In this document: positions 9,356 to 19,177 of the stretch, piece after piece
Layout: each line of letters starts with the position of its first letter
Position numbering within the stretch: position 1 is the first letter of the stretch
Assembly (NCBI GenBank): GCA_027494165.1
Contig: JAOSJM010000001.1
Coordinates: 1,372,001-1,436,000, forward strand
Direction of reading: 5' to 3'
DNA length: 64,000 bases
Source of the DNA: Acidimicrobiia bacterium
GTDB lineage: Bacteria; Actinomycetota; Acidimicrobiia; IMCC26256; JAOSJM01
The notes under the pieces: generated by a model
The model's database searches: none
What the model was told of the DNA's origin: nothing
Seen by the model: the letters and a program-made list of their open reading frames with translations, nothing else
Made by a program: the position numbers and the translations under genes

Positions 9356-10262
9356 AGCGAGGGCAGTCTTCACGGAGACGACCATCTCCTCGGGAGACAT
9401 GCGGGACGTGAAGCGCAGGAGCGTCCAGCCCGCGACCACGAGCGCGTTCGCGCGGGTCCGATCCCTGTCGAAGGCGGCTCGTGAGCGGTGGAACTCCCAG
9501 CCGTCAACCTCGATGGCGAGGCGTGACCCCGGATAAGCGAGGTCGAGACGGTAGCTCCGATCGGCCACGGCGACCTCGTGCTGGAGTACGGGCTGAGGAA
9601 CTCCTCCGGCGACGAGCGTCCGCACGACCCGCATCTCCAGCTCACTCTCGCCCGGGTCGTAGCCCGGAAGTCGATCGACGAGGAGCCGATGCACGCGAGA
9701 CGGGCGCCGGCCAGGAGCGGGCGCCAAACCGGCCACGCATCGGCGAAGCACGTCCAAGGTCACGATGTTCCGCCGGAGCCCGTCGTCGAGGACGACCCCC
9801 AGCTCCCTGGTGGAGAGCCGACCCGAGAGGTCCACGATCGTCCGGGCGACCGACGTCGCCGCGATCCCTCGGGTCCGGCCGTGCTCCTCTCCGAGGAACA
9901 CGACGGACCGGTGCGCCCGGACGCCGGGGATCCGGACGCGTCTGGTCCTCGGTGATGTGACCTCGAGCTGGTCGTCGTGGGGGCAGTCCAATCTCCAGAG
10001 CCGCGCCGCGCTCCCATGCGATGCGACGGCATCCTCTCCGGTGGCCAAGACCGCCGCCATGAGGGCCTGCTCCCGAGCTCGGGGGAACCCCAGCGATCTC
10101 GAACACGCCCTCACGCGCCGGTCTCCACCGCCCCATCCGGAGTCGGTGACGGATCTGTCCCGCACCGATCCCCAGTGTTGTGGCCTGCTTCGCCGTGATC
10201 AGCCCGTGCTGGCGGGCGGCGAGTCTGGCCACGTCTCGATCGGCGGTGGTCGTCGGTCCCAT
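9329..10262 (-). CDS. AbiEi-type HTH plus DUF559 (Vsr-like) endonuclease-domain protein (frame break)
   Basis: About 310 residues. Residues about 8-57 resemble the AbiEi antitoxin N-terminal winged helix (LAARQHGLITAKQATTLGI, then GRWRPAREGVFEIAG). The middle (ARTIVDLSGRLSTRELGVVL) is typical of this actinobacterial family. The C-terminal 100 residues are a DUF559 PD-(D/E)xK-like nuclease: an upstream Glu in ESELEMRV, Asp in YRLDLAYP, and AIEVDGWEFH. A frame break near 10087 (a CCCCC run probably one too long) joins the two halves. It separates aspS from rarA and is bracketed by two matching hairpins. Neither a partner toxin nor a methylase is adjacent. Nuclease activity is inferred from the family. 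Confidence 0.75.
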
Positions 10263-10345
10263 GGCGAGAGCATGGCGCCCGCGTGTGACAGTCCCGCCGA
10301 GTCACGGTTTCGACGTCGTGCCCGACGCCAAGGTCTGTCCGGGCT

Positions 10346-10393
10346 GCGTTGGGTCACCGGCGCAACGTATGCGCGCGTTCTGTGACCCAACGC
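10346..10393. repeat. Palindromic hairpin, copy 2 (upstream side of endonuclease gene)
   Basis: Arms GCGTTGGGTCAC (10346-10357) and GTGACCCAACGC (10382-10393) are identical to copy 1, and again separated by exactly 24 bases. The interior differs but keeps TATG at the same central position. It begins 8 bases beyond the aspS stop. The 83 bases to the endonuclease start probably hold that gene's promoter, but I see no clear -10/-35. Confidence 0.9.
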
Positions 10394-10400
10394 GAAGAAG

Positions 10401-12161
10401 TCAGGGGCGGGGCGGCGAGAGCACCGTGACCCCCAGCTCCCGAAGGGCCGCCGGGTCGACCTCGCCCGGGGCCCCCGTCATCGGGTCCACCCCCGACTGG
10501 GTCTTGGGGAACGCGATCACCTCGCGGATGTTCTCCTCCCCCGCCAGCAGCGCGACGAGGCGGTCGATGCCGAAGGCGAAGCCCGCGTGCGGCGGGGCCC
10601 CGTATCGGAAGGCCTCGAGCAGGAACCCGAAGCGGGCCCGGGCCGCCTCGGCGGAGATCCCCAGGAGCGAGAAGACCCGCTCCTGGACCTCGGGCTCGTG
10701 GATCCGCACGCTGCCCGAGCCCAGCTCCCACCCGTTGAGCACCAGGTCGTAGGCCCGTGCCCGCACCTCCAGCAGGTCCGCACCGGTCCCGTCGTGCCGG
10801 TCGAGCCGGTGGAGGTCGTCGGGGTGGGGCATCGTGAACGGGTGGTGGGCCGGGACGGGCCGGCCGTCCTCGCCGAGGCCCTCGAAGAGGGGGAAGTCGA
10901 CCACCCAGAGGAAGTGGAGCCCCCCCTCGTTCACCGGGGGCCGTCCCAGCTCGAGGCGCAGCACCCCGAGCACGTGGTTCGCCACCGCCCGCTCGCCGGC
11001 CACGAGCAGGAGGAGGTCGCCGGTCCGGGCGCCCATGGCGTCGACCACGCCGAGCTGCTCCGCCTCCGACAGGAACTTCGCCACCGGCGAGGCCAGCGCG
11101 CCGCCGTCCTCCACCCGCATCCAGACCAGCCCGGCCGCTCCGAGCTCCTTGGCCCGCTCCGTGAGCTGGTCGAGGCGCGAGCGGGACGCGTCGCCCGCAC
11201 CGGGACAGCGGATCCCCTTCACCGCGGGGGCCTGGAAGGCCCGGAACCCCGTGTGGGCGAAGACCTCGCCGAGGTCGACGAGCTCCATGCCGAACCGCAC
11301 GTCGGGCTTGTCCGTGCCGTAGCGCTCCATGGCCTCGTGCCACGTGATGCGCCCGAAGGGCCGGGGCGACTCACCGGTGACCGCCTCGACCGCCGCGATG
11401 ACGACCCGGTCGATCGCCGCCATGACGTCCTCGGGCTCGGCGAAGCTCATCTCGGCGTCGAGCTGCATGAACTCGAACTGCCGGTCCGCCCTGAGGTCCT
11501 CGTCGCGCAGGCAGCGGGCGATCTGGTAGTAGCGGTCCAGCCCGGCCACCATGAGCAGCTGCTTGAACAGCTGGGGGCTCTGGGGCAGCGCGTAGAAGCG
11601 GCCCGGGTGCAGGCGGGAGGGCACGACGAAGTCCCGGGCCCCCTCGGGCGTCGAGGCGATGAGCATGGGCGTCTCGACCTCGACGAACCCCTGGTCCTCC
11701 ATGGCCCGCCGGATGGCGCTGTTCACGGTGGCCCGGAGGCGGAGGTTGCGCTGCAGCCGCTCCCGGCGGAGGTCCAGGTACCGGTGGCGGAGTCGCAGGG
11801 CCTCCTCGACGTCGTCCGCGACGTCGAGCGGGAACGGAAGCGGGGCGGCCTCGGCGACGACCTCGAGGCGCTCCACCGCGACCTCGACCTCGCCGGTGGC
11901 GAGGTCGGGGTTCACGGTCCCCTCGGGCCGTCGCCGGACCCGGCCCTCGATGCGCAGCACGTACTCGTCCCGCACGCGGTGGGCCACCTCCAGGTCGGGC
12001 CGCGACGGGTCGACGACGACCTGGACGATCCCGGCGGCGTCGCGGAGGTCGAGGAAGACCACCCCCCCGTGGTCCCGCCGGGCCGCGACCCAGCCGCAGA
12101 GTGCCACCTCCCCCCCCACGTCGGCCGGCCGGAGGTCGCCGGCCCGGTGGGTCCGCATCAT
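10401..12161 (-). CDS. aspS: Aspartyl-tRNA synthetase
   Basis: Class II synthetase for tRNA-Asp, probably also tRNA-Asn if asnS is absent. 586 residues, intact. Anticodon-binding OB fold at 15-110 (ALCGWVAARRDHGGVVFLDLRD), motif 1 with VETPMLIASTPEGARDF, motif 2 QIARCLRDEDLRADRQFEF, GAD insertion, and motif 3 HAGFAFGIDRLVAL. The first of two consecutive ATG codons (12161) overlaps the hisS stop as ATGA. The bacterial long form with the GAD domain is as expected. Confidence 0.96.
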   Translation of the reverse strand: MMRTHRAGDLRPADVGGEVALCGWVAARRDHGGVVFLDLRDAAGIVQVVVDPSRPDLEVAHRVRDEYVLRIEGRVRRRPEGTVNPDLATGEVEVAVERLEVVAEAAPLPFPLDVADDVEEALRLRHRYLDLRRERLQRNLRLRATVNSAIRRAMEDQGFVEVETPMLIASTPEGARDFVVPSRLHPGRFYALPQSPQLFKQLLMVAGLDRYYQIARCLRDEDLRADRQFEFMQLDAEMSFAEPEDVMAAIDRVVIAAVEAVTGESPRPFGRITWHEAMERYGTDKPDVRFGMELVDLGEVFAHTGFRAFQAPAVKGIRCPGAGDASRSRLDQLTERAKELGAAGLVWMRVEDGGALASPVAKFLSEAEQLGVVDAMGARTGDLLLLVAGERAVANHVLGVLRLELGRPPVNEGGLHFLWVVDFPLFEGLGEDGRPVPAHHPFTMPHPDDLHRLDRHDGTGADLLEVRARAYDLVLNGWELGSGSVRIHEPEVQERVFSLLGISAEAARARFGFLLEAFRYGAPPHAGFAFGIDRLVALLAGEENIREVIAFPKTQSGVDPMTGAPGEVDPAALRELGVTVLSPPRP

Positions 12162-13444
12162 CGGCGCTCCTCTCCGACGCGGGTGAGGAGCCACGCCGGC
12201 ACCCGGTCCCGCTCCACCTCCACCTGCTCCCCGGTCACGAGGTCCTTGACCGCCACGTGTCCCCGGGCCAGCTCGCGCGGCGCGAGCATCACGCCGAAGC
12301 GGGCGCCCGACCGGTCCGCCAGCTTCCACTGGGCCTTCACCGAGCGACCGCCGAAGGCCCGGTCGGAGGCCAGCCCGGCCTCTCGGAGCTCGGCGACGAG
12401 CACGGCGGCCTCCAGGCCACCGACCGCGTCGACGACGAAGGCGTCGACCCGCGCGGCCCGGGCCGGGACGGCCCCCTCGGCGTCGCACGCGATGAGCATG
12501 CGCTCGATGCCGATCCCGAAGCCGATGCCGGGCGTGGGTGGCCCCCCCATCTCCTCGGCGAGCCGGTCGTAGCGGCCCCCGCCCCCGATGGCGTTCTGGG
12601 CCGCGTCGAGCGCGTCGCTCACGAACTCGAAGGCGGTCCGGGTGTAGTAGTCGAAGCCCCGGACCAGCCGGGGGGCGATCTCGTAGCGGATCCCCAGCGC
12701 GTCGAGGCCCCGCTCGACCTGCTCGAAGTGCTCGCGAGACTCGTCGGTGAGGTAGTCGTACATCTGGGGCGCGCGCTCGACGACCTCCTGCCAGTCGTCG
12801 CGCTTGGAGTCGAGGATCCGCATCGGGTTTTCCTCGACCCGCTGGGCGAAGTCGGCGCCCAGGTCGGCGGCGAACGGCCGGAAGTACGCCTGGAGCGCCT
12901 CCCGGTAGGCCGGCCGGCTGCGCTCGTCGCCCATCGAGTTCAGGAGGAGCGTGACCTGCTCCAGGCCGAGGTCCCGGAAGTAGCCGTGGACGAGCTCGAT
13001 GATCTCGACGTCGACGGCCGGGTCGTCGACGCCCAGCGCCTCGGCGCCGAGCTGGTAGTGCTGGCGGTACCGCCCCCGCTGGGGCCGCTCGTAGCGGAAG
13101 TTCGGGGCGACGTACCAGACCTTCCAGGGCGGCGTGGGCCGGTGCTGCACGTAGGCCCGCACGACCGGCGCGGTGCCCTCGGGCCGCAGGGCGATCCTCC
13201 GGCCGCCCCGGTCGAGCATCTCGTACATCTCCTTGCGCACGACGTCGGTCGTCTCGCCGACCCGCTGGAAGACCTCGAGGTGCTCGAAGGCGGGGGTGAC
13301 GACCAGCCCGTAGCCGAAGCGGGCGGCCCGGGTCGCGAACGCGGCCACGATCTCGACCCACCGGCCCGATTCTGGGGGGAGCACGTCGCGGGTGCCCACC
13401 GGGGCGCGGTAGACGTCACGGGATGCGTCGACGGGATCGCTCAT
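12158..13444 (-). CDS. hisS: Histidyl-tRNA synthetase
   Basis: Class II synthetase for tRNA-His, 428 residues, intact. Motif 1/2 region: PAFEHLEVFQRVGETTDVV, LRPEGTAPVVRAYV, and NFRYERPQRGRYRQHYQLG. The histidine A motif region is LVRGFDYYTRTAFEFV, and motif 3 is PGIGFGIGIERML. The HGTP anticodon domain closes the protein. The ATG at 13444 is preferred to an in-frame start 24 bases upstream. Translationally coupled to aspS. Confidence 0.95.
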   Translation of the reverse strand: MSDPVDASRDVYRAPVGTRDVLPPESGRWVEIVAAFATRAARFGYGLVVTPAFEHLEVFQRVGETTDVVRKEMYEMLDRGGRRIALRPEGTAPVVRAYVQHRPTPPWKVWYVAPNFRYERPQRGRYRQHYQLGAEALGVDDPAVDVEIIELVHGYFRDLGLEQVTLLLNSMGDERSRPAYREALQAYFRPFAADLGADFAQRVEENPMRILDSKRDDWQEVVERAPQMYDYLTDESREHFEQVERGLDALGIRYEIAPRLVRGFDYYTRTAFEFVSDALDAAQNAIGGGGRYDRLAEEMGGPPTPGIGFGIGIERMLIACDAEGAVPARAARVDAFVVDAVGGLEAAVLVAELREAGLASDRAFGGRSVKAQWKLADRSGARFGVMLAPRELARGHVAVKDLVTGEQVEVERDRVPAWLLTRVGEERR

Positions 13445-13543
13445 GGCGCCCGGCATGCTACCGGCCACCCCTCCGGGGGCCCGGACGCATCCGGTGCGGG
13501 CGGGCCGGTCCCGTAGCGGGCGACGCCGGCGGGGGCGGGCGGG

Positions 13544-15138
13544 TCAGGGCCCGCCGGGGGTCTGCACCTCCGCCCAGGTCGCCACGCCCCAGGCGGAGGC
13601 GACCGGGTCGAGGAACTTCGGTGGCGACAGGTAGCGGAGCCGCTGGTCGTAGACGTAGCCCTTGAGGTAGCCGGTGTAGATCGACCCCGAACGGTAGGTG
13701 CCGACGGGGCCCCGGTACCGCTGGGCGATGACCCCGGTGAGGTTGAGGGTCCCCAGCGTCGCCCCGCGGTTCCAGTTCTGGACCCGGAACGAGTGGTTCA
13801 CCGAGAGGACGGCGGCCTGGATCACCGGGTTGGTGAACCGCTGGCTGCCCTTGACGTAGAGGTTGCAGCTCGAGCTGTCGCCACTCGTGCACTTCACCGG
13901 GTGGTACACCTCGACGTTGTTGTTCGCCACCAGCCCGAGGAGGTCGTCCCCGGCGACACCGCCGTCGTAGCGGAGGTGCCAGGTGATGACGACGTTGTTC
14001 TCGGCCGCGATGGTGAGCTGGCCGTCGAGGGTCCCCTCCACGAACACGTCGCCGTCCCGGCAGCCGTAGGGGGTGATGTCGTTGGCGATCGGGAGGCCCA
14101 GGGGGTGCGCGGGGCCCGAGTAGGGACACCCCGCCGTGTGGTTCGGGTCGCTCGATGACGACGGGACGTTCTGGACGTAGATCACGCCGTTCGACGGGAG
14201 CGTCCCGGTACCGTTCGTCGGGCACCCGTTGTTCGTCTCCTTGGAGAACTTGCTGTCGACGGTCATCGTCCCGTCGTCGTTCAGGAGGATCCTCGTCGGA
14301 CCGCTGTAGAGGCATCCGCCCTCTCCGGGGGCGGTCTCGGACCGCAGGGCCGAGTTGCTGGGGGCATCGTGAGCTTCGCGAGGTATCGGGGGTCGCCGGA
14401 GCTCGCGAACACCGGGGTGCTCGTGGGGCAGCCGTCCCGGTAGCGGAGCCCTCCCGAGCCCTGCCAGCTCGTCGACGTGTCGCCGTTGAACCGGGGTGAG
14501 CCGCAGAGCCGGAAGGCGTCGTTGGTGTGGAGGGGGCCGTTGATGACGTCGTCGGTGATGAAGGTGATGTTGACGCAGTCCGGGTCGCGCCCCGCGTAGT
14601 AGTACTTCGCGCACTGCTGCTGGGCCTGGGCCGGCGTGTACGGGTTGCCGGTGTAGAGGGCCGGGTTCAGGGTCTCGAAGTCGGTGAAGTACAGGTAGTC
14701 GAGGAAGTTGCGCCGCCGGAGGGTGGCCTGGACCGTTCGCTCGACGTCACGGACCTGCCCGGTCGAGGTGAGCTTGATCGTGCCGTCGACGGTGAGGGTC
14801 GACACGTCCGGCGTGTACGTGAAGCTCGCCGGACCGGTGGCCCCCGGGACGGGCACGAAGCCGTCGAAGGCCCCGTTGCCGTCCGGCGGCGGGTTGGTCG
14901 ACGAATAGGCCCAGTAGGTGCCGTTCTCGTTGAGCCGGAAGAGGTAGTCGTCGATCCCCGCCTCGGCGGCGGCCAGGGCGGCGTTCCAGTCCTGGTCGCG
15001 GCGGGAGAGGTTCTGCGAGCCGGTCGCGTAGTCGACCGTGACCACCGCCAGCCCGAGGAGCAGGACCGCGCTCAGCATCACGGTGACGAGCGCGACCCCC
15101 TCGTCGCGACGCCAGCGGGCACGGGACCGCACCCTCAC
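13544..15138 (-). CDS. PilX-like prepilin-associated protein (frame break)
   Basis: About 530 residues, last gene of the second prepilin operon. The N-terminus has a basic cytoplasmic stub and one hydrophobic helix (GVALVTVMLSAVLLLGLAVV) followed by AAEAGIDDYLF, the signature of PilX/PilX-N proteins. The rest is a large extracellular domain rich in Tyr, Asn, Gly and paired Cys, with a C-terminal block (VYDQRLRYLSPPKFL) typical of type IV pilus adhesin-like proteins. The frame breaks near 14363 (CCCCC run one short). It overlaps the preceding gene by 4 bases. Probably a minor pilin or tip adhesin; ligand unknown. Confidence 0.72.
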
Positions 15139-15779
15139 TGCTCCATCACCGCCGTGTAGTCGACGTTGGGAAGGCGCACCCGGTTCACCAGCGTCGTGGG
15201 CTTGACCTGGAGGCTCGTGCTCTTGCGGACCGACAGGGTGATCTGCACCTGGCGGACCTTCAACCGGTCCTCCTCCGAGAGGGGCGTGCCCGTGAGGGCG
15301 TTCCCGTCGACGTCGTAGTAGGCGAAGATCGGTTGGCCCGGCTCGTTGGCCACGTAGCGGCCGACGAAGCGGATCCGGGTCGGCCCGACGGTGTAGGTGT
15401 ACTCGGGTGGGACCGAGCTCTCGTCGGGCGGTGTGACCTCCTCGACGAGCTGGGTCATGCCGTCCAGGTAGATGCGGACCCTCTTGGGGCCCGCGACCGG
15501 GTCGAGGTTGGCGTAGAAGACGACCTCGGTGTCGTCGGCCACCTCGAAGGGCGACGTGCCGGCCACCAGGCGCACCGCGGTGCGCAGGTCCTTGCTGGCC
15601 GTCGCCATCAGGACGCGGGCCTCGCCGATGTTGACGACCCGCTGGTCGGCGCCCATCGCGGCGCGCTGCATCGACACGACGCCCTGGAACGTGAAGCCGA
15701 GCACCAGGCCGAGGAGCGCGACGACCGTGACCAGCTCCATGACCGACGACCCTCGTTCAGCGTGATCCACGTTCACCAC
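15135..15779 (-). CDS. PulJ/PilW-like pseudopilin
   Basis: 214 residues with a class III signal: short basic leader, then SSVMELVTVVALLGLVLGF, a prepilin N-terminal helix with Glu at the expected position but a Ser rather than Gly at the likely cleavage point. The soluble domain carries beta-strand patterns usual for minor pseudopilins (VVFYANLDP, RVRIYLDGMTQ). It overlaps both neighbours by a few bases, so the operon is coupled. Likely part of the pilus initiation complex. Substitution at the cleavage residue makes peptidase processing uncertain. Confidence 0.72.
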   Translation of the reverse strand: MVNVDHAERGSSVMELVTVVALLGLVLGFTFQGVVSMQRAAMGADQRVVNIGEARVLMATASKDLRTAVRLVAGTSPFEVADDTEVVFYANLDPVAGPKRVRIYLDGMTQLVEEVTPPDESSVPPEYTYTVGPTRIRFVGRYVANEPGQPIFAYYDVDGNALTGTPLSEEDRLKVRQVQITLSVRKSTSLQVKPTTLVNRVRLPNVDYTAVMEQ

Positions 15780-17096
15780 ACCTCCGCCACGACCGTGGGG
15801 ACGCCCGTCCCGGTGGGATCCAGCACCGCCGTGGGCCAGGCGGAGAGGGGCGTCTCACCGTCCACCTGGATGACCCACGTCCCGTACGGGAGGGCCACCA
15901 GCGCCCGGCCGGAGATGTCGGTCGTCCCGACCGCGACCGTGGCGCCAGCGGGGCAGCCGGTGTCCGGGTCGTGGACGGCCACGACGGAGGCCCCGACCAC
16001 GGGGGTGAGGTCCGAGCGGGTCACGGTCACGTCGAGGCCGGGCAGGACGACGGAGCCCGCGGTCGCCGAACCCGGCACGGCCGAGACCGCCGGGGCCCGC
16101 TGGGCGCCGGGCCAGTAGGCACCGGAGCCTCCGGCGAGCTGGCCCTCGGGATCGGCGTCGGCGCAGTCGCCGGCCCAGGCCTGGTAGCCGTCGAGGAACG
16201 GGAAGAGACCCCCGACCGTACGGGGGGTTCCCGCTCCCCGGAACGGTCTTCCTGCCGTCCGGCAGGAACTGGGTGTTGCCCAGCGTCACGGCGAGGTCGG
16301 CGGGCACCGTCCCTCCGTCGGGCGCCGTGAGGGTGAGCTCCAGCGTGGCGCTCCGGTCGTAGTCGAACCCGACCGAGGTCGTCGCGCCGGCGAGCACCCC
16401 GGCGGTCTGGGTCGGTCCGGCCACGCCCTGGCGGTCGACGTAGCCCGTGGTCCCCAGCGCGACCGTGTACGTGTCGGCCGGGAGGTGGTCGAAGAACGCG
16501 CACCCGTCGGTGGTGGTGAGCAGCAGCCGGCTGAGGCCGGGCCCGGTGACGGTGACGGGCTGGGCGGCCAGGGGAGCCGCTTCACGGTTCCGGACCTTCA
16601 CCGCGATGTGCCCGCTGTCCGGGTCGTACGCGCCGACCGGGGGCGTGAGCAGCGTGTCGGAGCGGACCGGCTGCACCCCCTGCATGTTGGGCCACGTCAC
16701 CGCCACCTCGACCCGCAGGTACGCGGGGTCGGAGCCGACCGAGTCGCACGCCCCGGTGGTGGCTCCGGTGGGGACCCACGAGCTCTGCCGCTGGACGGTG
16801 TAGGGGATCCCGTCGACGTCCTGGGTGCTCGAGACGAGGCCGAGGGGCAGGTCGGTGAAGTCGCTGGAGCGGACGAGGTCCATCTCCTGGCTGGCCAGGT
16901 TGGCGGCGACGCTGCGGCTGCGGTTGTTCCGGGTGAGGGCGAGGCCGCTGTACATCGTCGCGGCCAACCCGGTGACGAGCACGGCGAACACCGTCACCGC
17001 GACCGCCAGCTCGATGAGGGTGAGACCGTCCTCGGCGCATCGCCGAGAAGGGGTTGTCCCGCTATTGCCCTCCCCGCCCGACGGCGGACCCTCCAT
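15773..17096 (-). CDS. Type IV prepilin with Ig/carboxypeptidase-regulatory-like repeats (frame break)
   Basis: About 440 residues, first gene of the second prepilin operon. The prepilin motif is EDG/LTLIEL with Glu at +5, followed by the helix VAVTVFAVLVTGLAATM. After the pilin head come repeated beta domains resembling carboxypeptidase regulatory-like folds (VTVTGPGLSRLLLTTTDGC, and VTVTRSDLTPVVGASVVAV), giving an unusually long pilin. The frame breaks near 16215, where a GGGGG run is probably one too long. A FliA-type promoter lies about 48 bases upstream of the ATG at 17096. Confidence 0.75.
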
Positions 17097-17143
17097 GCGC
17101 GAGCTCCCTCAAGAAGCCAGCCCGACCGCGCCATCCACACCGG

Positions 17144-17172
17144 TTATCGGCGCGGCCCGTGATCGTCCTTGA
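17144..17172 (-). promoter_or_regulatory. FliA/WhiG-type promoter P3 for the second prepilin operon
   Basis: Minus-strand -10 GCCGATAA (17144-17151) with TCAA (17169-17172) 17 bases upstream. It lies between the end of the first prepilin operon and the ATG at 17096. The exact -10 match and placement make it the best of the four sites. Confidence 0.7.
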
Positions 17173-17202
17173 ATGGAGAGGTGACCACCGGGCCCCGCTC
17201 CG

Positions 17203-17220
17203 GGACCGCCCTCGCGGTCC
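17203..17220. terminator. Stem-loop after first prepilin operon
   Basis: A perfect 7-bp stem GGACCGC/GCGGTCC with a 4-base loop, 6 bases past the stop of the gene ending at 17226. No T tract follows, so it may be a weak or Rho-assisted terminator. It separates the operon from promoter P3. Confidence 0.45.
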
Positions 17221-17225
17221 GGGCG

Positions 17226-18635
17226 TCAGGGAGCCAGCTCGAGCCAGCTCTCGGGCTCGAGGGTGACCTCCCCGAAGCCGACGATCTGCTCGATCCGGGG
17301 GTCGTAGGTGAGGACCTGGTTGTTCTTCACCTGGATGTTGCCGGCGTAGACCGCCCCGAACATCTCCTGGTTGTTCTTGATCGCGACCGGCCCGTTCGGG
17401 GCGTACACCAGCACGGCGACGGCCTCGGGGGCCTGGAAGTTGTTCTTGAAGTGGATCGCGCAGTCCGAGCTGTCGTGGTTGACGTCGCACGAGGAGCCGA
17501 CCGGGGGCTGGTAGGTGGACGCCACGACCACGACCGCGTCGTTCGCGCCTCCCTCGACGTTGTGCCCGAAGATCGGGAGGTTCGTGTAGATCACCGTGTC
17601 CCCGGCGAACGTCACGCCGGTGAGGTCGAGGCGGTCGCTCTGGCCGATCGGACCGCTCTGGTGCACGTAGTAGGTGCCGTGGAAGGCGCTGCCCGTGCTG
17701 GCGACGAGGCTCTGGAAGTCGCTGCGCGCTGTGGAGGACGGCGCGGACGGGGTGCCGAGGATGTGGAGGGTGGCCGGGTCGTAGTTCGCCGCGTTGAAGG
17801 TGAACGTGGGGATGTCCTTGGGCGCGGGGGCGACGAGGCACTGGTGGGTGAGGAGTGTCCCCGTCGGGCCGGACCCGGTCTTCTCGCCCCAGGTCGTCAC
17901 GCTCCCGGCGATCGAGCCGTCGACGTTCACCTTGTAGTAGGCGTGGCCGGGGTCGGCGACGCAGCCCGGGGAGGTCGACGCCGCCTTCACGTGCCCGCCG
18001 ATGCTCGCTCCGTTCCCCAGGTCCACGGCCCGGTAGCCGTTCGTCGTGTCGTAGCCCCCGGTCTCGACGTCGCCCTGGACCTCGGAGTTGTTGCGCAGCT
18101 TCACCCAGCCGGTGGCCGCGGTGGCCGATCCGGTCACGATGTCGCCCTGGTCGACGGTGATGTTGGTGTTGGCCCAGATGTCGCCGGTGATGTAGTCGTT
18201 GTTCTTCGTGTCGATGTCGGTGAGCGAGAAGAGCGCGAACCGGAACGACTTGGGCGGGGCCATCACGACCTCGAGCCGCCGGGAGGCCGACAGCGACGGC
18301 GCCGAGCCGACGGATCCCGTGCTGTCGATCCGGTACCGGTTCCGGCCCAGGGCCGTGACGGTGTAGCTGAAGCTCCCCTCGCTCGTGGTCCCGGTGTAGG
18401 TCCCGGCCGCGCCGCCCGCGGTGGCCTGGAGCTCGGCGATGGCGTCCTGCACGCCGGCCTCGGCCACGTGCAGGGCCTGCACCCAGGACCGGTTCCGGGC
18501 CGTGGCGGTGCTGGTGCTCGCCCCCCGGTCGAGGACCATCACGGTGAGCGCGACGAGGAGGGCCAGCAGGGCGATCGCCGTGATCATGGCCACGCCCTGC
18601 TCCTGGCGGTGGAACCGGCGCAGCCCGGGCATCAC
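17226..18635 (-). CDS. PilX-like prepilin-associated protein with polymer-type C-terminus
   Basis: 469 residues, intact, third gene of the first prepilin operon. N-terminal MITAIALLALLVALTVMVLD helix and LHVAEAGVQDAIAEL match PilX N-domains. The extracellular part has a long beta-rich region with TGDIWANTNITVDQGDIVTG and HVKAAS-type turns resembling polymer-forming (bactofilin-like) repeats. The end (AIKNNQEMFGAVYAGNIQVK) matches a block common in type IV pilus-associated proteins. It resembles the gene at 13544-15138, suggesting duplicated operons. Surface-exposed role inferred. Confidence 0.72.
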   Translation of the reverse strand: MMPGLRRFHRQEQGVAMITAIALLALLVALTVMVLDRGASTSTATARNRSWVQALHVAEAGVQDAIAELQATAGGAAGTYTGTTSEGSFSYTVTALGRNRYRIDSTGSVGSAPSLSASRRLEVVMAPPKSFRFALFSLTDIDTKNNDYITGDIWANTNITVDQGDIVTGSATAATGWVKLRNNSEVQGDVETGGYDTTNGYRAVDLGNGASIGGHVKAASTSPGCVADPGHAYYKVNVDGSIAGSVTTWGEKTGSGPTGTLLTHQCLVAPAPKDIPTFTFNAANYDPATLHILGTPSAPSSTARSDFQSLVASTGSAFHGTYYVHQSGPIGQSDRLDLTGVTFAGDTVIYTNLPIFGHNVEGGANDAVVVVASTYQPPVGSSCDVNHDSSDCAIHFKNNFQAPEAVAVLVYAPNGPVAIKNNQEMFGAVYAGNIQVKNNQVLTYDPRIEQIVGFGEVTLEPESWLELAP

Positions 18636-19177
18636 GCCGACCCCCGGTTGCGGAGCTGCACCTCGGAGCTGAGCTCGAGGGTCGTGTCGGGGCTGTTCGA
18701 GGGATGGACCCGCAGGACCATCTTCACCACCTGGGCCGTCTCCACCGCGGGCTCGTACTGGAACAGGTCCGACGAGGCGACCTTCTCGTGGACCACGGTG
18801 TACTGGCCGCCGTCGACGGACCGGACCAGGTCGGTGCCCGAGACCTCGTACACGATGGTCTCCGGCTCGCCCCCCACGTAGGTGGACACCTCGAGGCGCG
18901 AGGCGGTCGAGTCGAGAGCGACCGAGCCGGCCTGGCGGACCTCCTTGGTCATGCGGTCGAGGGTCAGGCGCATCTCGTCGAGGGCGTCGGCCCGGTCGTA
19001 CACGAAGGACTGGGTCCGGTGCGCGGAGTCGAGCACGCCGAGGAGGGCTCCGACGACCACCATGAGCAGCGAGACCGTGAACACGATCTCCGCGACGGTG
19101 AAGCCGCCCTCGGGAGCACGCTCGCGGGCGCGCTCAGGAGCACTGGTTCTTCGACAGCACGATCTCGTTCGTGGCAT
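18632..19177 (-). CDS. Minor prepilin (PulG/PulJ-like)
   Basis: 181 residues. Prepilin motif EGG/FTVAEI with Glu at +5, then VFTVSLLMVVVGALLGVLD. The head domain (LDEMRLTLDRMTKEVRQAGS) is PilW/PulJ-like. The only in-frame ATG (19177) lies 44 bases inside the upstream gene, so start choice is uncertain. It overlaps the downstream gene start by 4 bases. Confidence 0.72.
   Translation of the reverse strand: MPRTRSCCRRTSAPERARERAPEGGFTVAEIVFTVSLLMVVVGALLGVLDSAHRTQSFVYDRADALDEMRLTLDRMTKEVRQAGSVALDSTASRLEVSTYVGGEPETIVYEVSGTDLVRSVDGGQYTVVHEKVASSDLFQYEPAVETAQVVKMVLRVHPSNSPDTTLELSSEVQLRNRGSA

Noticed and set aside
9308..10393. The two matching hairpins as ordinary intrinsic terminators
   Set aside because: Neither is followed by a T tract, arms are identical in sequence, and one overlaps coding sequence. 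Termination may be a side effect but does not explain the identity.
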